Assembly: GCF_000383875.1 (NCBI RefSeq)
Contig: NZ_KB912915.1
Coordinates: 174 to 64,173 of the forward strand
Reading direction: 5' to 3'
DNA from: Caldibacillus debilis DSM 16016
Lineage (GTDB): Bacteria; Bacillota; Bacilli; Bacillales; Caldibacillaceae
Length of the DNA stretch: 64,000 nt
The notes under the pieces: generated by a model
Seen by the model: the letters and a program-made list of their open reading frames with translations, nothing else
The model's database searches: none
Told to the model about the DNA's origin: nothing
Shown: positions 26,612-35,745 of the stretch, piece after piece
How positions within the stretch are numbered: position 1 is the stretch's first letter
Layout of the letters: the number at the start of each line of letters is the position of its first letter
Made by a program: the position numbers and the translations under genes

Positions 26612-27855
26612 CTTGTCCCCGACCCTCTGCTTATCGCTGAGATTTTCATCGTTTTTTCCTCAATCTCCTTCGGATCGACCTTCACCCGGGCGACGCCGGT
26701 TTCCATCGCCGCCTTTGCCACCGCCGCGGCCACCTTCGGCGCGACACGGGGATCGAAGGGGGCGGGAATGACGTAATCCGGATGCAATTCCTCGTCGGAA
26801 ACGAGGGAAGCGATCGCTTCCGCGGCGGCCCGTTTCATGTCTTCATTGATGTGGGTCGCCCGCACGTCCAAGGCACCGCGGAAAATGCCGGGGAAGGCCA
26901 GCACGTTATTGACCTGGTTCGGATAGTCGGAACGGCCCGTGCCGATGACGACGGCGCCGGCCTCCTTCGCCTCCTCGGGCATGATCTCCGGATCCGGATT
27001 GGCCATGGCGAAGATGACCGGTTTGTCGTTCATCGAACGGATCATCTCTTTCGTCAGGGCGCCCGCGACGGATACGCCGACAAAAACATCCGCGCCTTTG
27101 ATGGCGTCCGCCAAAGTGCCTTTCAATTTTTCCCGGTTGGTGAAGCGCGCGACTTCCGCCTTGATTTTGTTCATGCCGAAGGGGCGCCCTTCATAGATGA
27201 TGCCTTTGGAATCGCATAAGATCATGTCGCGCACCCCGTAATGATGGAGCAGTTTGATGATGGCGATGCCGGCGGCGCCGGCCCCGTTGGCCACCACTTT
27301 GATATCGGAAAACTTTTTGCCGACGATCTTCAAGGCGTTGACCAGGCCGGCAACGGTGACGATGGCCGTGCCGTGCTGGTCGTCGTGGAATACGGGGATA
27401 TCCAATTCCTTCTTCAGCCGCTCTTCCACTTCAAAGCAATGGGGCGCGGCGATATCCTCCAAATTGATGCCCCCGAAAGCCGGCTCCAGCAGTTTTACGG
27501 TCTCGATGATCTTTTCCACATCGTTCGTGGCAAGGCAAATCGGGAAGGCGTCGACGCCGGCGAAGCTCTTGAACAGGACCGCCTTCCCTTCCATGACGGG
27601 CAGGGCCGCTTGCGGGCCGATATTCCCCAGTCCGAGAACCGCCGTTCCGTCGGTGACGACGGCGACCGTATTCCCTTTCAATGTATAATCATAGACCGTT
27701 TCCGGACGGTCGTAGATCGCTTTGCACGGTTCCGCCACACCGGGAGAATAGGCCAAACTCAAATCATGGGCATCCTTGATTTCCACCTTGGAGACCACTT
27801 CCAGTTTCCCCTGGTGCATCCGGTGCATATGCAGGGCTTCTTCCTTGAGCGTCAA
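26608..27855 (-). CDS. ytsJ: NADP-dependent malic enzyme YtsJ
   Basis: Oxidative decarboxylation of malate to pyruvate; YtsJ is the main NADP-dependent form in B. subtilis and supplies NADPH. 415 residues, matching the family. Contains SLAYSPGVAEPCK, the metal-site region NLEDIAAPHCFEVEERL, VFHDDQHGTAIV, and the nucleotide fold VVANGAGAAGIAI. The start is TTG with AAGGAG nine bases upstream; alignment of TLKEEALHMHRMHQGKLE with other YtsJ supports this start. Followed, with a 4-bp overlap, by the GntR-type regulator and then accDA; NADPH and acetyl-CoA carboxylation serve the same pathway. Confidence 0.96.
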   Translation of the reverse strand: MTLKEEALHMHRMHQGKLEVVSKVEIKDAHDLSLAYSPGVAEPCKAIYDRPETVYDYTLKGNTVAVVTDGTAVLGLGNIGPQAALPVMEGKAVLFKSFAGVDAFPICLATNDVEKIIETVKLLEPAFGGINLEDIAAPHCFEVEERLKKELDIPVFHDDQHGTAIVTVAGLVNALKIVGKKFSDIKVVANGAGAAGIAIIKLLHHYGVRDMILCDSKGIIYEGRPFGMNKIKAEVARFTNREKLKGTLADAIKGADVFVGVSVAGALTKEMIRSMNDKPVIFAMANPDPEIMPEEAKEAGAVVIGTGRSDYPNQVNNVLAFPGIFRGALDVRATHINEDMKRAAAEAIASLVSDEELHPDYVIPAPFDPRVAPKVAAAVAKAAMETGVARVKVDPKEIEEKTMKISAISRGSGTR

Positions 27856-28092
27856 AGATGTTCACTCCTTAAAAAGGGATAAATCCCCGCGAACCGTTCG
27901 CATCCCTCCCGGAGGCCGGAAAACCGTGAAAGGATTCCGATTTCGGGACGGGCCGATGCAGTTCCGGGGCGTTCTTCAGCCTGCCATCTTCGTCAGCGGA
28001 CAAACCGGTTCAACGGATCGCCGAACTGGTCTGACCACAGGGTATCTCATAAAACATATTAACATATATCCTCTTTCTGGAAAAGAAGATTT
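27856..28092. other. Spacer dnaE-ytsJ
   Basis: About 240 bp. The left half is GC-rich. The right half (28040-28092) is AT-rich and probably holds the ytsJ promoter, but no -35/-10 pair at standard spacing stands out. No dnaE terminator was seen. Confidence 0.35.
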
Positions 28093-31000
28093 TCAGTCGA
28101 CAAAACGGGCGTCCTTTACCACAAACTGGCGGCGGTTATTGCGTTTTTCCACAATCCCGGCCAATAAGGCGAAGGCGTCCTTTTTGAATCTGCCGCCGAA
28201 TTTCCGATAGACGTCGGGAAAGACGACGGCGTCCATCTCCCCGCTCTCGTCGCTGATCGTCAAAAAGGCCATGGGTTCCCCGTCCTTCGTCCGGATCTTT
28301 TTCTCTTCCGCGATCCAAACCCCCACCTTGACGTACCGTCTTTCGCTCTTGATCTCGTCCAGAAACAGCGACCCTTGGGAAAGGAACCAGTCGCGGTAGT
28401 AGGAGGCCGGGTGCTTGGACACGAAAACCCCCATCAGCTCTTTCTCATACAGCAGTTTGGCCATGACCGGCATCGGTTCGACGGTCACGTATTTCGGCTT
28501 AAATTGCTGTTCCAGGGAATTGAACATGTCCAATTGCCGGCCGTCGCCCCCGAAAATGGCCGCATGCTCCAGGGCGGCATCCAACGAGGCCAGCAGGGTC
28601 GCCCGGTCCTGACCGAACTCATCGAAACAGCCCGCCTTGACGAGGGCCTCCATAACCTTCCGGTTGACGACCCGCAAAGACACCCGCAGGCAGAAATCAA
28701 ACAGATCTTCAAAGGGCCTCTCTTCCCTCGCCCGGAGGATTTCCTTGATCGCCTGGACCCCGACTCCCTTGATGCAGGCCAGGCTCATGCGGACGGCGTT
28801 TCCCTCGACGGAAAACAGGCGGCCGCTCCTGTTGATGGAAGGTCCCAAGACGGAAAAGCCCATCCTTTTTAATTCCCTGATGTACTCGGCGATCTTTTCT
28901 TCATGCCCGATGACGGAAGAAAGCAGGGTGGCCATGAAATACAGGGGATAGTGGGCCTTCAGGTACGCCAGCTGGTAGGCGATGACGCTGTAGGCGACGG
29001 CATGGCTTCTCGGAAAACCGTAGTCGGCGAAGCGGACGATCATGTCGTACACCTGATCGGCGACCGCTTCCGGATAGCCCCGCTCGACCGCCCCGGATAC
29101 GAAATGGGAACGTTCCTTGTCCAAAATTTCCCGCTTCTTCTTCGATACCGCCCGCCGCAAAAGATCCGCCTGGCCGAGGGTAAATCCGGCCATCGTCGAG
29201 GCGATCTGCATGATTTGTTCCTGATAGACGATGACACCGTACGTCTTTTTTAAAATCGGTTCCAAGTCTTCATGGGGATAGCGGACCTTTTCCAACCCGT
29301 GTTTCCGCCGGATGTAGACGGGGATGAACTGCATCGGGCCGGGACGGTACAGGGCGTTGACGGCAACGATGTCTTCGAACTCCGTCGGTTTCAGTTCCGT
29401 GAGCACCTTCCGCATTCCTTCCGATTCCAGCTGAAAGACGCCGGTCGTGTTGCCGCTTTGCAAAAGGCGGTACGTCTTTTCATCCCGGAAAGAGATGTTT
29501 TTCATGTCAAAACCCGGGTTTGCCTTTTCCCGGATCATTCGGACGATGGACTCCATGATCGTCAGATTCCTGAGCCCCAAAAAGTCCATTTTCAATAGCC
29601 CGAGCTCTTCCAATATGCCCATCGGATATTGGGTCAACAAGATCTCTTCGTGCCCTTTCTGCAAAGGGACCATTTCGATGAGGGGCATCCCGGAGATGAC
29701 GACCCCCGCCGCATGGGTGGACGTGTGCCGCGGCAGCCCTTCGATTTTCAGAGAGATTTGGTAGATGCGGCGGAAGGGTTCCCTTTGGATCAGCCGCCTC
29801 AGCTCCTCCGACTGGGCAGCGGCCTCCTTCAGCGTCAGGCCGGGCCTGGAAGGGATGGCCCGCGATATTTGCTCCAACTCCTTTCCGGACAGCCCGAAAA
29901 CCCTGGCGGTATCCCGCATGGCCGCCTTCGCCTGAAAGGTTCCGAAGGTGATGATCTGGGCCACATGCTTCGACCCATATTTCCGGGCGACGTAGCGGAT
30001 GACCTCGTCCCGCCGGTGATCCGGAAAATCGATATCGATATCCGGCATCGAAATGCGGTCCGGATTGAGGAAACGTTCGAAGAGCAGCTGGAACTTGATC
30101 GGGTCCACATCGGTAATGCCGAGGGCATAGGCGACGAGGGAGCCCGCCGCCGACCCCCTTCCCGGGCCGACGAGGATCCCGTTTTCTTTGGCGAAACGGA
30201 CGAAATCCCACACGATCAAAAAATAATCGCTGTATTTCATTTCCGTAATCACGTTCAATTCATATTCCAGCCGCTCCCGGTATTCCGGCGTCACCGGCCG
30301 TACCCGCCGCGCCAGGCCCGCTTCGCACAGCTCCCGCAAATACCGATCCGCGGATTTTCCGGACAAGGGATATTTCGGCAATAAAAAACCTTCGTTCAGC
30401 GGGATGCGGACATCGCATTGCCGGGCGATCTCCGCCGCGTTTTCCAGGGCTTCCGGGCAGTCGGAAAAAATCGCCTCCATCTCGGCGGGGGTTTTGAAAT
30501 AAAGCTCCTTTTCAAAGGGGGGGCGGGAAAGGTTTTCGACGGTCGTGTTTTCCCGGATCGCTTCGAGAATCTTCCAGGCGGCATAATCTTCCTTCTGCAG
30601 GAACAGGACTTTGGGAGCGGCGGCGCAGGGGATGCCCGTCGCTTCCGACAGGCGGAAAATCTTTTCTTCCAGTTTTTTTTCGTCGGCCACATTCATCTTT
30701 TGCAGGCCAATATAAAAAGCGGTTTCACCGAACAGCTCCCGGTAAAAGGCGGCCCGCTGCAGCGCCTTTTCGTCCTCGTCCTGAAGCAGCAGCCGCCCGA
30801 TTTCCCCTTCCCTTCCGGGCGTGATGGCGATCAGTCCTTTCGTGTAATGCTTCAGCCATTTGACCGGGATGCCTTCCGGCGATTTGACGAGGATGGCGCT
30901 CGATATTTTCAAAAGATTTTTCAATCCGTCGTTGTCCTTGGCGAGCAAAATCAACGGCGCCGCCCCGGTCTCCTCCCCCTCGGGCAGGACGTCCGCCGTC

Positions 31001-31194
31001 AGACCGATGATCGGACGGAGGGAATGCTGCAAACAGGCCTTATAAAACGGCACGACCCCGTACATCGCATTCCGGTCGGTTAAAGCGACGGCCTCATAGC
31101 CGTATTCCTTCGCCTTTTCCGCCAATTTCTCCGGCATGATCGTGCTCGAAAGCAGCGTATATGAACTGAAGGTGTTAAGGTGAACAACGGACAT
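28093..31194 (-). CDS. dnaE: DNA polymerase III alpha subunit DnaE
   Basis: Error-prone/lagging-strand replicative polymerase of Gram-positives. 1033 residues, against about 1115 in B. subtilis. The N-terminal PHP-like domain has lost its His-X-His metal motif (HLNTFSSYT). The palm contains GPGRGSAAGSLVAY and the catalytic PDIDIDFPDHRR. Then come the KIEGLPRHTSTHAAGVV segment, the YRPGPM..I..yi.RKHG region, a helix-hairpin-helix part (ACIKGVGVQAIKEI) and an OB fold (TISDESGEMDAVVFPDVYRK). The protein stops soon after the OB fold, so the final 75-80 residues seen in B. subtilis are missing and are not found in other frames downstream. ATG start with AAAGGTG. Confidence 0.95.
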   Translation of the reverse strand: MSVVHLNTFSSYTLLSSTIMPEKLAEKAKEYGYEAVALTDRNAMYGVVPFYKACLQHSLRPIIGLTADVLPEGEETGAAPLILLAKDNDGLKNLLKISSAILVKSPEGIPVKWLKHYTKGLIAITPGREGEIGRLLLQDEDEKALQRAAFYRELFGETAFYIGLQKMNVADEKKLEEKIFRLSEATGIPCAAAPKVLFLQKEDYAAWKILEAIRENTTVENLSRPPFEKELYFKTPAEMEAIFSDCPEALENAAEIARQCDVRIPLNEGFLLPKYPLSGKSADRYLRELCEAGLARRVRPVTPEYRERLEYELNVITEMKYSDYFLIVWDFVRFAKENGILVGPGRGSAAGSLVAYALGITDVDPIKFQLLFERFLNPDRISMPDIDIDFPDHRRDEVIRYVARKYGSKHVAQIITFGTFQAKAAMRDTARVFGLSGKELEQISRAIPSRPGLTLKEAAAQSEELRRLIQREPFRRIYQISLKIEGLPRHTSTHAAGVVISGMPLIEMVPLQKGHEEILLTQYPMGILEELGLLKMDFLGLRNLTIMESIVRMIREKANPGFDMKNISFRDEKTYRLLQSGNTTGVFQLESEGMRKVLTELKPTEFEDIVAVNALYRPGPMQFIPVYIRRKHGLEKVRYPHEDLEPILKKTYGVIVYQEQIMQIASTMAGFTLGQADLLRRAVSKKKREILDKERSHFVSGAVERGYPEAVADQVYDMIVRFADYGFPRSHAVAYSVIAYQLAYLKAHYPLYFMATLLSSVIGHEEKIAEYIRELKRMGFSVLGPSINRSGRLFSVEGNAVRMSLACIKGVGVQAIKEILRAREERPFEDLFDFCLRVSLRVVNRKVMEALVKAGCFDEFGQDRATLLASLDAALEHAAIFGGDGRQLDMFNSLEQQFKPKYVTVEPMPVMAKLLYEKELMGVFVSKHPASYYRDWFLSQGSLFLDEIKSERRYVKVGVWIAEEKKIRTKDGEPMAFLTISDESGEMDAVVFPDVYRKFGGRFKKDAFALLAGIVEKRNNRRQFVVKDARFVD

Positions 31195-31282
31195 CGGCTA
31201 TCACCTTTTCGCATCGCTTTTTCGTCCCCGCAAATCTAATTTCATTATATTATTTCGAAAGACAAACTTCCACGCCGCCCGC

Positions 31283-31311
31283 TCATAATGTCCGGATCCC
31301 ATTCATACATT
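31283..31311 (+). promoter_or_regulatory. SigE-type promoter of ytrH-ytrI
   Basis: TCATAAT (31283-31289), 14 bp, then CATACATT (31304-31311). This fits the mother-cell SigE consensus KMATATT-N14/15-CATACAHT with one mismatch in the -35 and a perfect -10. It lies 67 bp before ytrH. Confidence 0.75.
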
Positions 31312-31377
31312 TAAGGTGACCAACCCTTTACCTTAACCGATTTCCCGGGGGGAATCACAAATATAGGGGATGATGAA

Positions 31378-31710
31378 ATGAACGAGGCGTTCGTTCCCAG
31401 CTTTATCCACAGCTTTTTTATCGCGTTGGGGGTCATCGTCGGCGGATCGCTCATCGGCGGCTTTTCCGCCTTTTTGACGGGGAAACCTCCCCTCACGGAA
31501 ATCTACCGCCTCTCCAACAGCCTGCGGATCTGGGCGATCGTCGCCGCCATCGGCGGAACCTTCGATACCTTTTACAGTTTCGAGCGGGGGCTGTTTCAAG
31601 GGGAGACGAAAGATATCATCCGGCAGATTTTATTGATTTTGTCCGCCGTCGGCGGGGCGCAAACCGGAAACCTGATCATCAACTGGCTGACCCAGGAGCA
31701 CCTGTCATGA
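31378..31710 (+). CDS. ytrH: Sporulation membrane protein YtrH
   Basis: 110 residues with three predicted helices: SFFIALGVIVGGSLIGGFSA near 12-32, LRIWAIVAAIGGTFDTFYSF near 50-70, and QILLILSAVGGAQTGNLIIN near 82-102. Matches the YtrH family in length; homologues are needed for normal spores and made under SigE. AGGGGA precedes the ATG by seven bases. Overlaps ytrI by 4 bp (ATGA). Divergent from dnaE, as in B. subtilis. Confidence 0.9.
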   Translation: MNEAFVPSFIHSFFIALGVIVGGSLIGGFSAFLTGKPPLTEIYRLSNSLRIWAIVAAIGGTFDTFYSFERGLFQGETKDIIRQILLILSAVGGAQTGNLIINWLTQEHLS

Positions 31711-32210
31711 GGGTCCCGGAAAAATTTTATCGCGCCCGGAACTGGCAGCGCTTCTTCGCCGGGGTATTTTTCGGGGCCGTGTTAAGCTGGGGAATCTTCC
31801 TTTATCTGTTCGGCGCGCTGCAGGAGGAGCAGGCGAAAACGATCAAAAAGCAGCAGGAATTCATCGCCGAATTGGAAAAGGAGAAAAAGATCTGGCAGGA
31901 GGATTTTGAAAAACGGAACGAAGAAAATGAAGGGAAATTGACCGTCAACAAGATCGAGGTAAAGATCGCGAACGCGGAAAAATACCGGGTGGATCCGTTA
32001 ACGGTATTTGAAATCGAAAAGGAAGTGAAGGAAGACATCCGGGCGCTCTTGGCCAAAGATCTGGAAGAGGTGTTCAACACGAGGGAAATCATCCGGCGGG
32101 CGGTGGAAAACAAGGAGGTGGAAATCAACGATAAACGGTATGTTTTGAAAATCAGGGAGATGTTCATTTATACCACTTTCATCCTGCGCATCGATCTGCT
32201 CTTGGCGTAA
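31707..32210 (+). CDS. ytrI: Sporulation membrane protein YtrI
   Basis: 167 residues: a short basic N-terminus (MRVPEKFYRARNWQRFFAG), one membrane helix at about 18-38, then a long charged coiled coil (EEQAKTIKKQQEFIAELEKE onward) and a C-terminal domain ending in FIYTTFILRIDLLLA. Bitopic protein with the bulk outside the mother-cell membrane, presumably acting with YtrH during spore formation. Translation is coupled to ytrH by ATGA overlap. Confidence 0.9.
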   Translation: MRVPEKFYRARNWQRFFAGVFFGAVLSWGIFLYLFGALQEEQAKTIKKQQEFIAELEKEKKIWQEDFEKRNEENEGKLTVNKIEVKIANAEKYRVDPLTVFEIEKEVKEDIRALLAKDLEEVFNTREIIRRAVENKEVEINDKRYVLKIREMFIYTTFILRIDLLLA

Positions 32211-32263
32211 TTCGGAGCCTTCCGGCTCGGGCCCTTTTCGCCGGAAAAAATGCCGGAAAAGGA

Positions 32264-33205
32264 TCATCCCATCCGGCAAACCGCTTCTTCCAGCTCTTTC
32301 ATGACCCGATCCACTTCCTCCCACGAACGGATGCTTGCCCCCGCGGCCATCGGATGGCCGCCGCCGCCGAATTTCCGGGCCACCTCATGGACATGGGGGC
32401 CTTTGGAACGGAAGCGGACGCGAATCTGGTCTTCCTCTTCGATGAAAAACACCCACGCGTTCAACCCTTCGATGTTTCCGAGGGTGCTGACCAAAAGGGA
32501 AGCTTCCTCGGGCCGCAGGCGGAACTTTTCCAGCATCTCCTTCGTCAAGATGACCTTTGAAATCCCGCAGGCGTTCATTTCGAAATTTTGCAAGACATAT
32601 CCGTTCAATTTCGCCAGCTCCGGCTTCATCCGGTACATCCGGTCATACAATTCGGTCCGGGAAAAGGGATAACGGATCAGCTGGCTGGCGTAGGCGAAGG
32701 TTTTTTCCGTCGCGTTCGGATACAAAAATCGCCCCGTATCTCCCACGATGCCGGCATACAGCAGCCGGGCGCCTTCCGGGGAAAGTTTGAGCCCCCGGTC
32801 TTTTCCGCGCAAAAACAGTTCATAGATCATCTCGCTCGTGGAACTGGCCCCCGGATCCACCCACGACAGATCCCCGTACGGCTCCAGATCGGGATGGTGA
32901 TCGATTTTTATTAAAAAATCGCCAAGCTTGTATCTTTCATCATCGATCCTTTCCTCGTTCGCCGTGTCGCAGACGATGATGAGGGCCCCTTCAAAGTCGC
33001 CGTCGGACAGGCGGTCCATGCGGTTTAAATAAAGCAGGGTGGGCTCATCCTTCCCGGCGGCATAAACCTTTTTTTCCGGGAAGGAATGCCGGATGATTTC
33101 GGCGAGCCCTCCCTGGGATCCGTAGGCGTCCGGATCCGGGCGCACATGCCGGTGGATGATGATCTTATCGTATTCCTTCAGCTTCGCTATGATTTCTTCT
33201 ATCAT
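32264..33205 (-). CDS. nrnA: Bifunctional nanoRNase/pAp phosphatase NrnA
   Basis: DHH-family phosphoesterase that degrades 2-5-nt RNA and dephosphorylates pAp to AMP, recycling the product of sulfate assimilation. 313 residues, identical in length to B. subtilis NrnA (YtqI). The start ATG at 33205 has GAGGAG eight bases upstream; a longer in-frame extension is basic and unrelated. Metal-binding motifs are complete: HRHVRPDPDAYGSQ at about 18-31, VCDTAN, the IDHHPD triad near 103, and DHHA1 motif KFGGGGHPMAAGAS near the C-terminus. Convergent with ytrI. Confidence 0.95.
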   Translation of the reverse strand: MIEEIIAKLKEYDKIIIHRHVRPDPDAYGSQGGLAEIIRHSFPEKKVYAAGKDEPTLLYLNRMDRLSDGDFEGALIIVCDTANEERIDDERYKLGDFLIKIDHHPDLEPYGDLSWVDPGASSTSEMIYELFLRGKDRGLKLSPEGARLLYAGIVGDTGRFLYPNATEKTFAYASQLIRYPFSRTELYDRMYRMKPELAKLNGYVLQNFEMNACGISKVILTKEMLEKFRLRPEEASLLVSTLGNIEGLNAWVFFIEEEDQIRVRFRSKGPHVHEVARKFGGGGHPMAAGASIRSWEEVDRVMKELEEAVCRMG

Positions 33206-33352
33206 TCCGTCTTCTCCTCTTTCTCGTTGTGCGATTTTCCGCCGCCTTGAAGGTCCCCGGCCGCCTTTCTTTGGTGAGGCCGGGTCGGATGGTGGCATTT
33301 TTCCCGAAAAGCCGCTAAAATAAAAGGGAAGCCAGGAACGGAGGAATGACCT

Positions 33353-33655
33353 ATGCCGATATTCGTGATATGCATCCTATTCTCCCTTGCCTTTTACCTT
33401 TATTACCGGGTAAAAGCCTTCCGATCGAAAAAAGCGAACGAAAAAAAATGGCTGTCGGCGAAAGCCACCCTTGCCCTCGGTTCCTTTGTCGCCTTTTTCG
33501 GCTTGAACCGGCTGTTTATCTCGACGACGCCGGTTTCGCTCGCGGTCGGCATCACCTTCATCGCGGTGGGGGGAATCGCCGTCTGGACCAGCTACAAGGC
33601 CTATAAATACTACCTGCCCCATGTCCTCGAAGAAGCAGGGCGTTCCAAAGGATGA
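33353..33655 (+). CDS. ytpI: YtpI family membrane protein
   Basis: 100 residues with three helices: IFVICILFSLAFYLYYRVKA at the N-terminus, ATLALGSFVAFFGLNRLFIS near 38-58 and SLAVGITFIAVGGIAVWTSY near 62-82. Conserved small membrane protein of unknown function; position between nrnA and ytoI is as in B. subtilis. GGAGG lies eight bases before the ATG. The terminator stem extends into its last codons. Confidence 0.88.
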   Translation: MPIFVICILFSLAFYLYYRVKAFRSKKANEKKWLSAKATLALGSFVAFFGLNRLFISTTPVSLAVGITFIAVGGIAVWTSYKAYKYYLPHVLEEAGRSKG

Positions 33656-33682
33656 TCCCGGGAACGGCCCTGCTTCTTTTTG
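33630..33682 (+). terminator. Terminator overlapping the ytpI 3' end
   Basis: A 17-bp stem with one bulge (33630-33646 with 33661-33678, core GAAGCAGGGC) is followed by TTTT. The ytpI stop codon (33653-33655) lies in the loop, so a terminating ribosome would melt the stem; termination works best on untranslated messages. Confidence 0.75.
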
Positions 33683-33692
33683 GACGGCGGAA

Positions 33693-35006
33693 TCAGCGGT
33701 CGATAATTTGGAACATCATCACCGCTTTGCTGACGATCATTCCCTCGTGAAACACTTCCACTTCCATTTTGCCGAATTTTCGTCCCAATTCCAAGATCTT
33801 CGGCTGCACTTCGATCGTCTGGTCGAGCTGGATCGGCTTGATGAAATAGGTCGTCAAGCTTTCCACGATGATATCCCGTTTTTTCGTCAGATGCAACACC
33901 CGGTTCGCCGATTCGACGATCACCGACGTCAGGACAGCGGTGGACAGGGAACCGTGGACATTGGTCATCTGCGGGGTGATGGTAAATTTATAAACAAACT
34001 CCCCTTTTTCCTGGTCGGCGAGCTCGAGCTGGCTGGCGATAATGTCGTCGATCCTCTCGCCGACGTGGGGCTGCCTTTGGTTGGTATGCAGCGCCTTTAA
34101 AACATCCTGCCGGCTGATCAGGCCTTGGAAGCGGTTGTCCTCGTCCACCACGGGCAAGATTTCGATGCCTTCCCAAATCATTTTATGGGAAGCGGCGGCA
34201 ACGCTGGTCTTCGCGTTGGTCGTAATCGGCTGCTTCGACATGATTTTCTCGATCTTCGTTTTCCTGTCGGCGTTGAGCACGTCCTTGGACGTGACGACGC
34301 CCACCACTTTCCCGTTGTCGTCGATCACCGGAAACCGGGTGTGGTTCGATTGTTTGTTCAGTTCAAACCACCGTTCGACCCGGTCCCCATCCCGCAAATA
34401 AAAGGATTTTTCCTTCGGGATCAGGATGTCTTCCACCAGCAGAATCTCTTTTTTGATCAATTGGTCGAAGATCGCCCGGTTGATGATCGTGGCCACGGTG
34501 AATGTATCATAGGAGGTGGAGATCACGGGCAAGTCCAGTTCATTGGCCAGCCGTTTCACCCGCTCTTCCGTATCAAAACCTCCGGTGATCAAAACGGCCG
34601 CCCCCGCCCGCAAAGCATATTCCTGGGCCTTCGTCCGGTTGCCGACGATCAATAAATTCCCCGCCTCCGTATAGCGCATCATCGCGTCCACTTCCATGGC
34701 CCCGATGACGAATTTGTTCAGTGTTTTATGGAGGCCGCCCTTCCCCCCCAGGACTTGTCCTTCCACGATGTTGACCACTTCGGCGAAGGTCAGTTTTTCT
34801 ATATTCTCTTTTCGTTTTTGCTGGATCCGGATCGTTCCCACCCGTTCGATGGTGCTCACATAGCCCCGGCTTTCCGCCTCCTTGATGGCCCGGTAAGCCG
34901 TCCCTTCGCTCACGTTCAAGTCCTTGGCGATCTGTCTTACGGAAATCTTCCATCCGACGGGCAGTTCTTCAATATACTTTAATATTTTCTCGTGTTTGGT
35001 CGCCAA
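33693..35006 (-). CDS. ytoI: CBS/DRTGG-domain regulator YtoI
   Basis: About 437 residues: an N-terminal winged HTH (SVRQIAKDLNVSEGTAYRAI), a DRTGG domain (about 75-185), two CBS repeats (about 190-305; VIDDNGKVVGVVTSKDVL and LPVVDEDNRFQGLISRQDVL) and a C-terminal hotdog thioesterase-like domain (NVHGSLSTAVLTSVIVESA). CBS pairs bind adenine nucleotides, often c-di-AMP or AMP; the ligand and target genes are unknown to me. I chose TTG at 35006, with AAAGGTG six bases upstream, because the product then begins with ATKHEKIL as other YtoI do; a GTG three codons earlier lies on the ribosome site. Confidence 0.9.
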   Translation of the reverse strand: MATKHEKILKYIEELPVGWKISVRQIAKDLNVSEGTAYRAIKEAESRGYVSTIERVGTIRIQQKRKENIEKLTFAEVVNIVEGQVLGGKGGLHKTLNKFVIGAMEVDAMMRYTEAGNLLIVGNRTKAQEYALRAGAAVLITGGFDTEERVKRLANELDLPVISTSYDTFTVATIINRAIFDQLIKKEILLVEDILIPKEKSFYLRDGDRVERWFELNKQSNHTRFPVIDDNGKVVGVVTSKDVLNADRKTKIEKIMSKQPITTNAKTSVAAASHKMIWEGIEILPVVDEDNRFQGLISRQDVLKALHTNQRQPHVGERIDDIIASQLELADQEKGEFVYKFTITPQMTNVHGSLSTAVLTSVIVESANRVLHLTKKRDIIVESLTTYFIKPIQLDQTIEVQPKILELGRKFGKMEVEVFHEGMIVSKAVMMFQIIDR

Positions 35007-35198
35007 TCTTTTCACCTTTATTGGAAATTTTTCGATCCCTGTTTTATAACAAATGATTCCGGTTGATTCTGTTCATCATCCATTATAAAGGGTCGGAAAG
35101 CGACAATCAACAAAGGACGGGCATGCGGGGCCGGTCCGGCAGACAGCTGGCCCCGCGGAAGAAAGGGAAAACCGTCAAGGACGGGAAAGCACATTTTT
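35007..35198. other. Upstream region of ytoI
   Basis: About 190 bp without a gene. The ytoI-proximal 60 bp are AT-rich and presumably hold its promoter; no confident hexamer pair was picked. Confidence 0.3.
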
Positions 35199-35393
35199 TC
35201 TGAAGCGGCTGCCACAGGAGAGCGTCCGGCCTTCGTCGTCGAACATAACAGCGACCTCATCCGGGCGTCCGACTGGGTCATCGACCTGGGTCCGGAAGGC
35301 GGTCCCGCCGGCGGGACGGTCGTGGCGGAAGGCACACCGGAAGAAATCGCAAGGAACGAACGGTCGTACACGGGGAAATTCTTAAGGTTGTAA
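35199..35393 (+). pseudogene. uvrA: 3' remnant of a uvrA-like gene
   Basis: The frame ending at TAA 35393 reads [40 protein letters not shown] and [13 protein letters not shown], the unmistakable C-terminal end of UvrA (family pattern [22 protein letters not shown].vVa.GTPE.ia). Walker A and all zinc-finger parts are missing. Upstream residues ([11 protein letters not shown]) do not fit UvrA, so the junction lies near 35229. A relic, perhaps from a UvrA paralogue. Confidence 0.75.
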
Positions 35394-35660
35394 ATGGACG
35401 TCCCTGGATTTGGACTGCACCCTCTCAAGCAGAAAAACAAAAATAAGATGAAGTCATGGGCTTTAGTCCGAATTTCCACCGGGCTGAGGCCTTTTAATTT
35501 GGCTTGTAACCGTTCCTCCTTGTAATAGTGGATATAATTCTTGATGTCTTCCGCCGATTCCTTAAAAGTTTCATAATGGCGAAGAATACCTTTCCACTTT
35601 CAAAGTCCACCAGAAGGGCGCCATGCAGGCATGATCGGTACATTTTCCTTCAACGCAAAA
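35394..35660 (-). mobile_element. IS3-family orfB remnant
   Basis: Minus-strand frames carry KCTDHACMAPFWWTLKVERY (match to the C-DNA.mE.FW.tLK.E motif before the last catalytic Glu), then, after a frameshift, IKNYIHYYKEERLQAKLKGL and SPVEIRTK, the usual end of IS3-family transposases. Only the last quarter of orfB is left, with a frameshift. Adjacent to the uvrA relic, so the area is a junk junction. Confidence 0.72.
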
Positions 35661-35745
35661 ACGCGGCGAATTTTCTCCTCTCGACGGTTGCGGGCAGAAC
35701 TTTCCCCAGTACGCCATCCCATCTTGGACCCCTTTCCGTCAAGGA

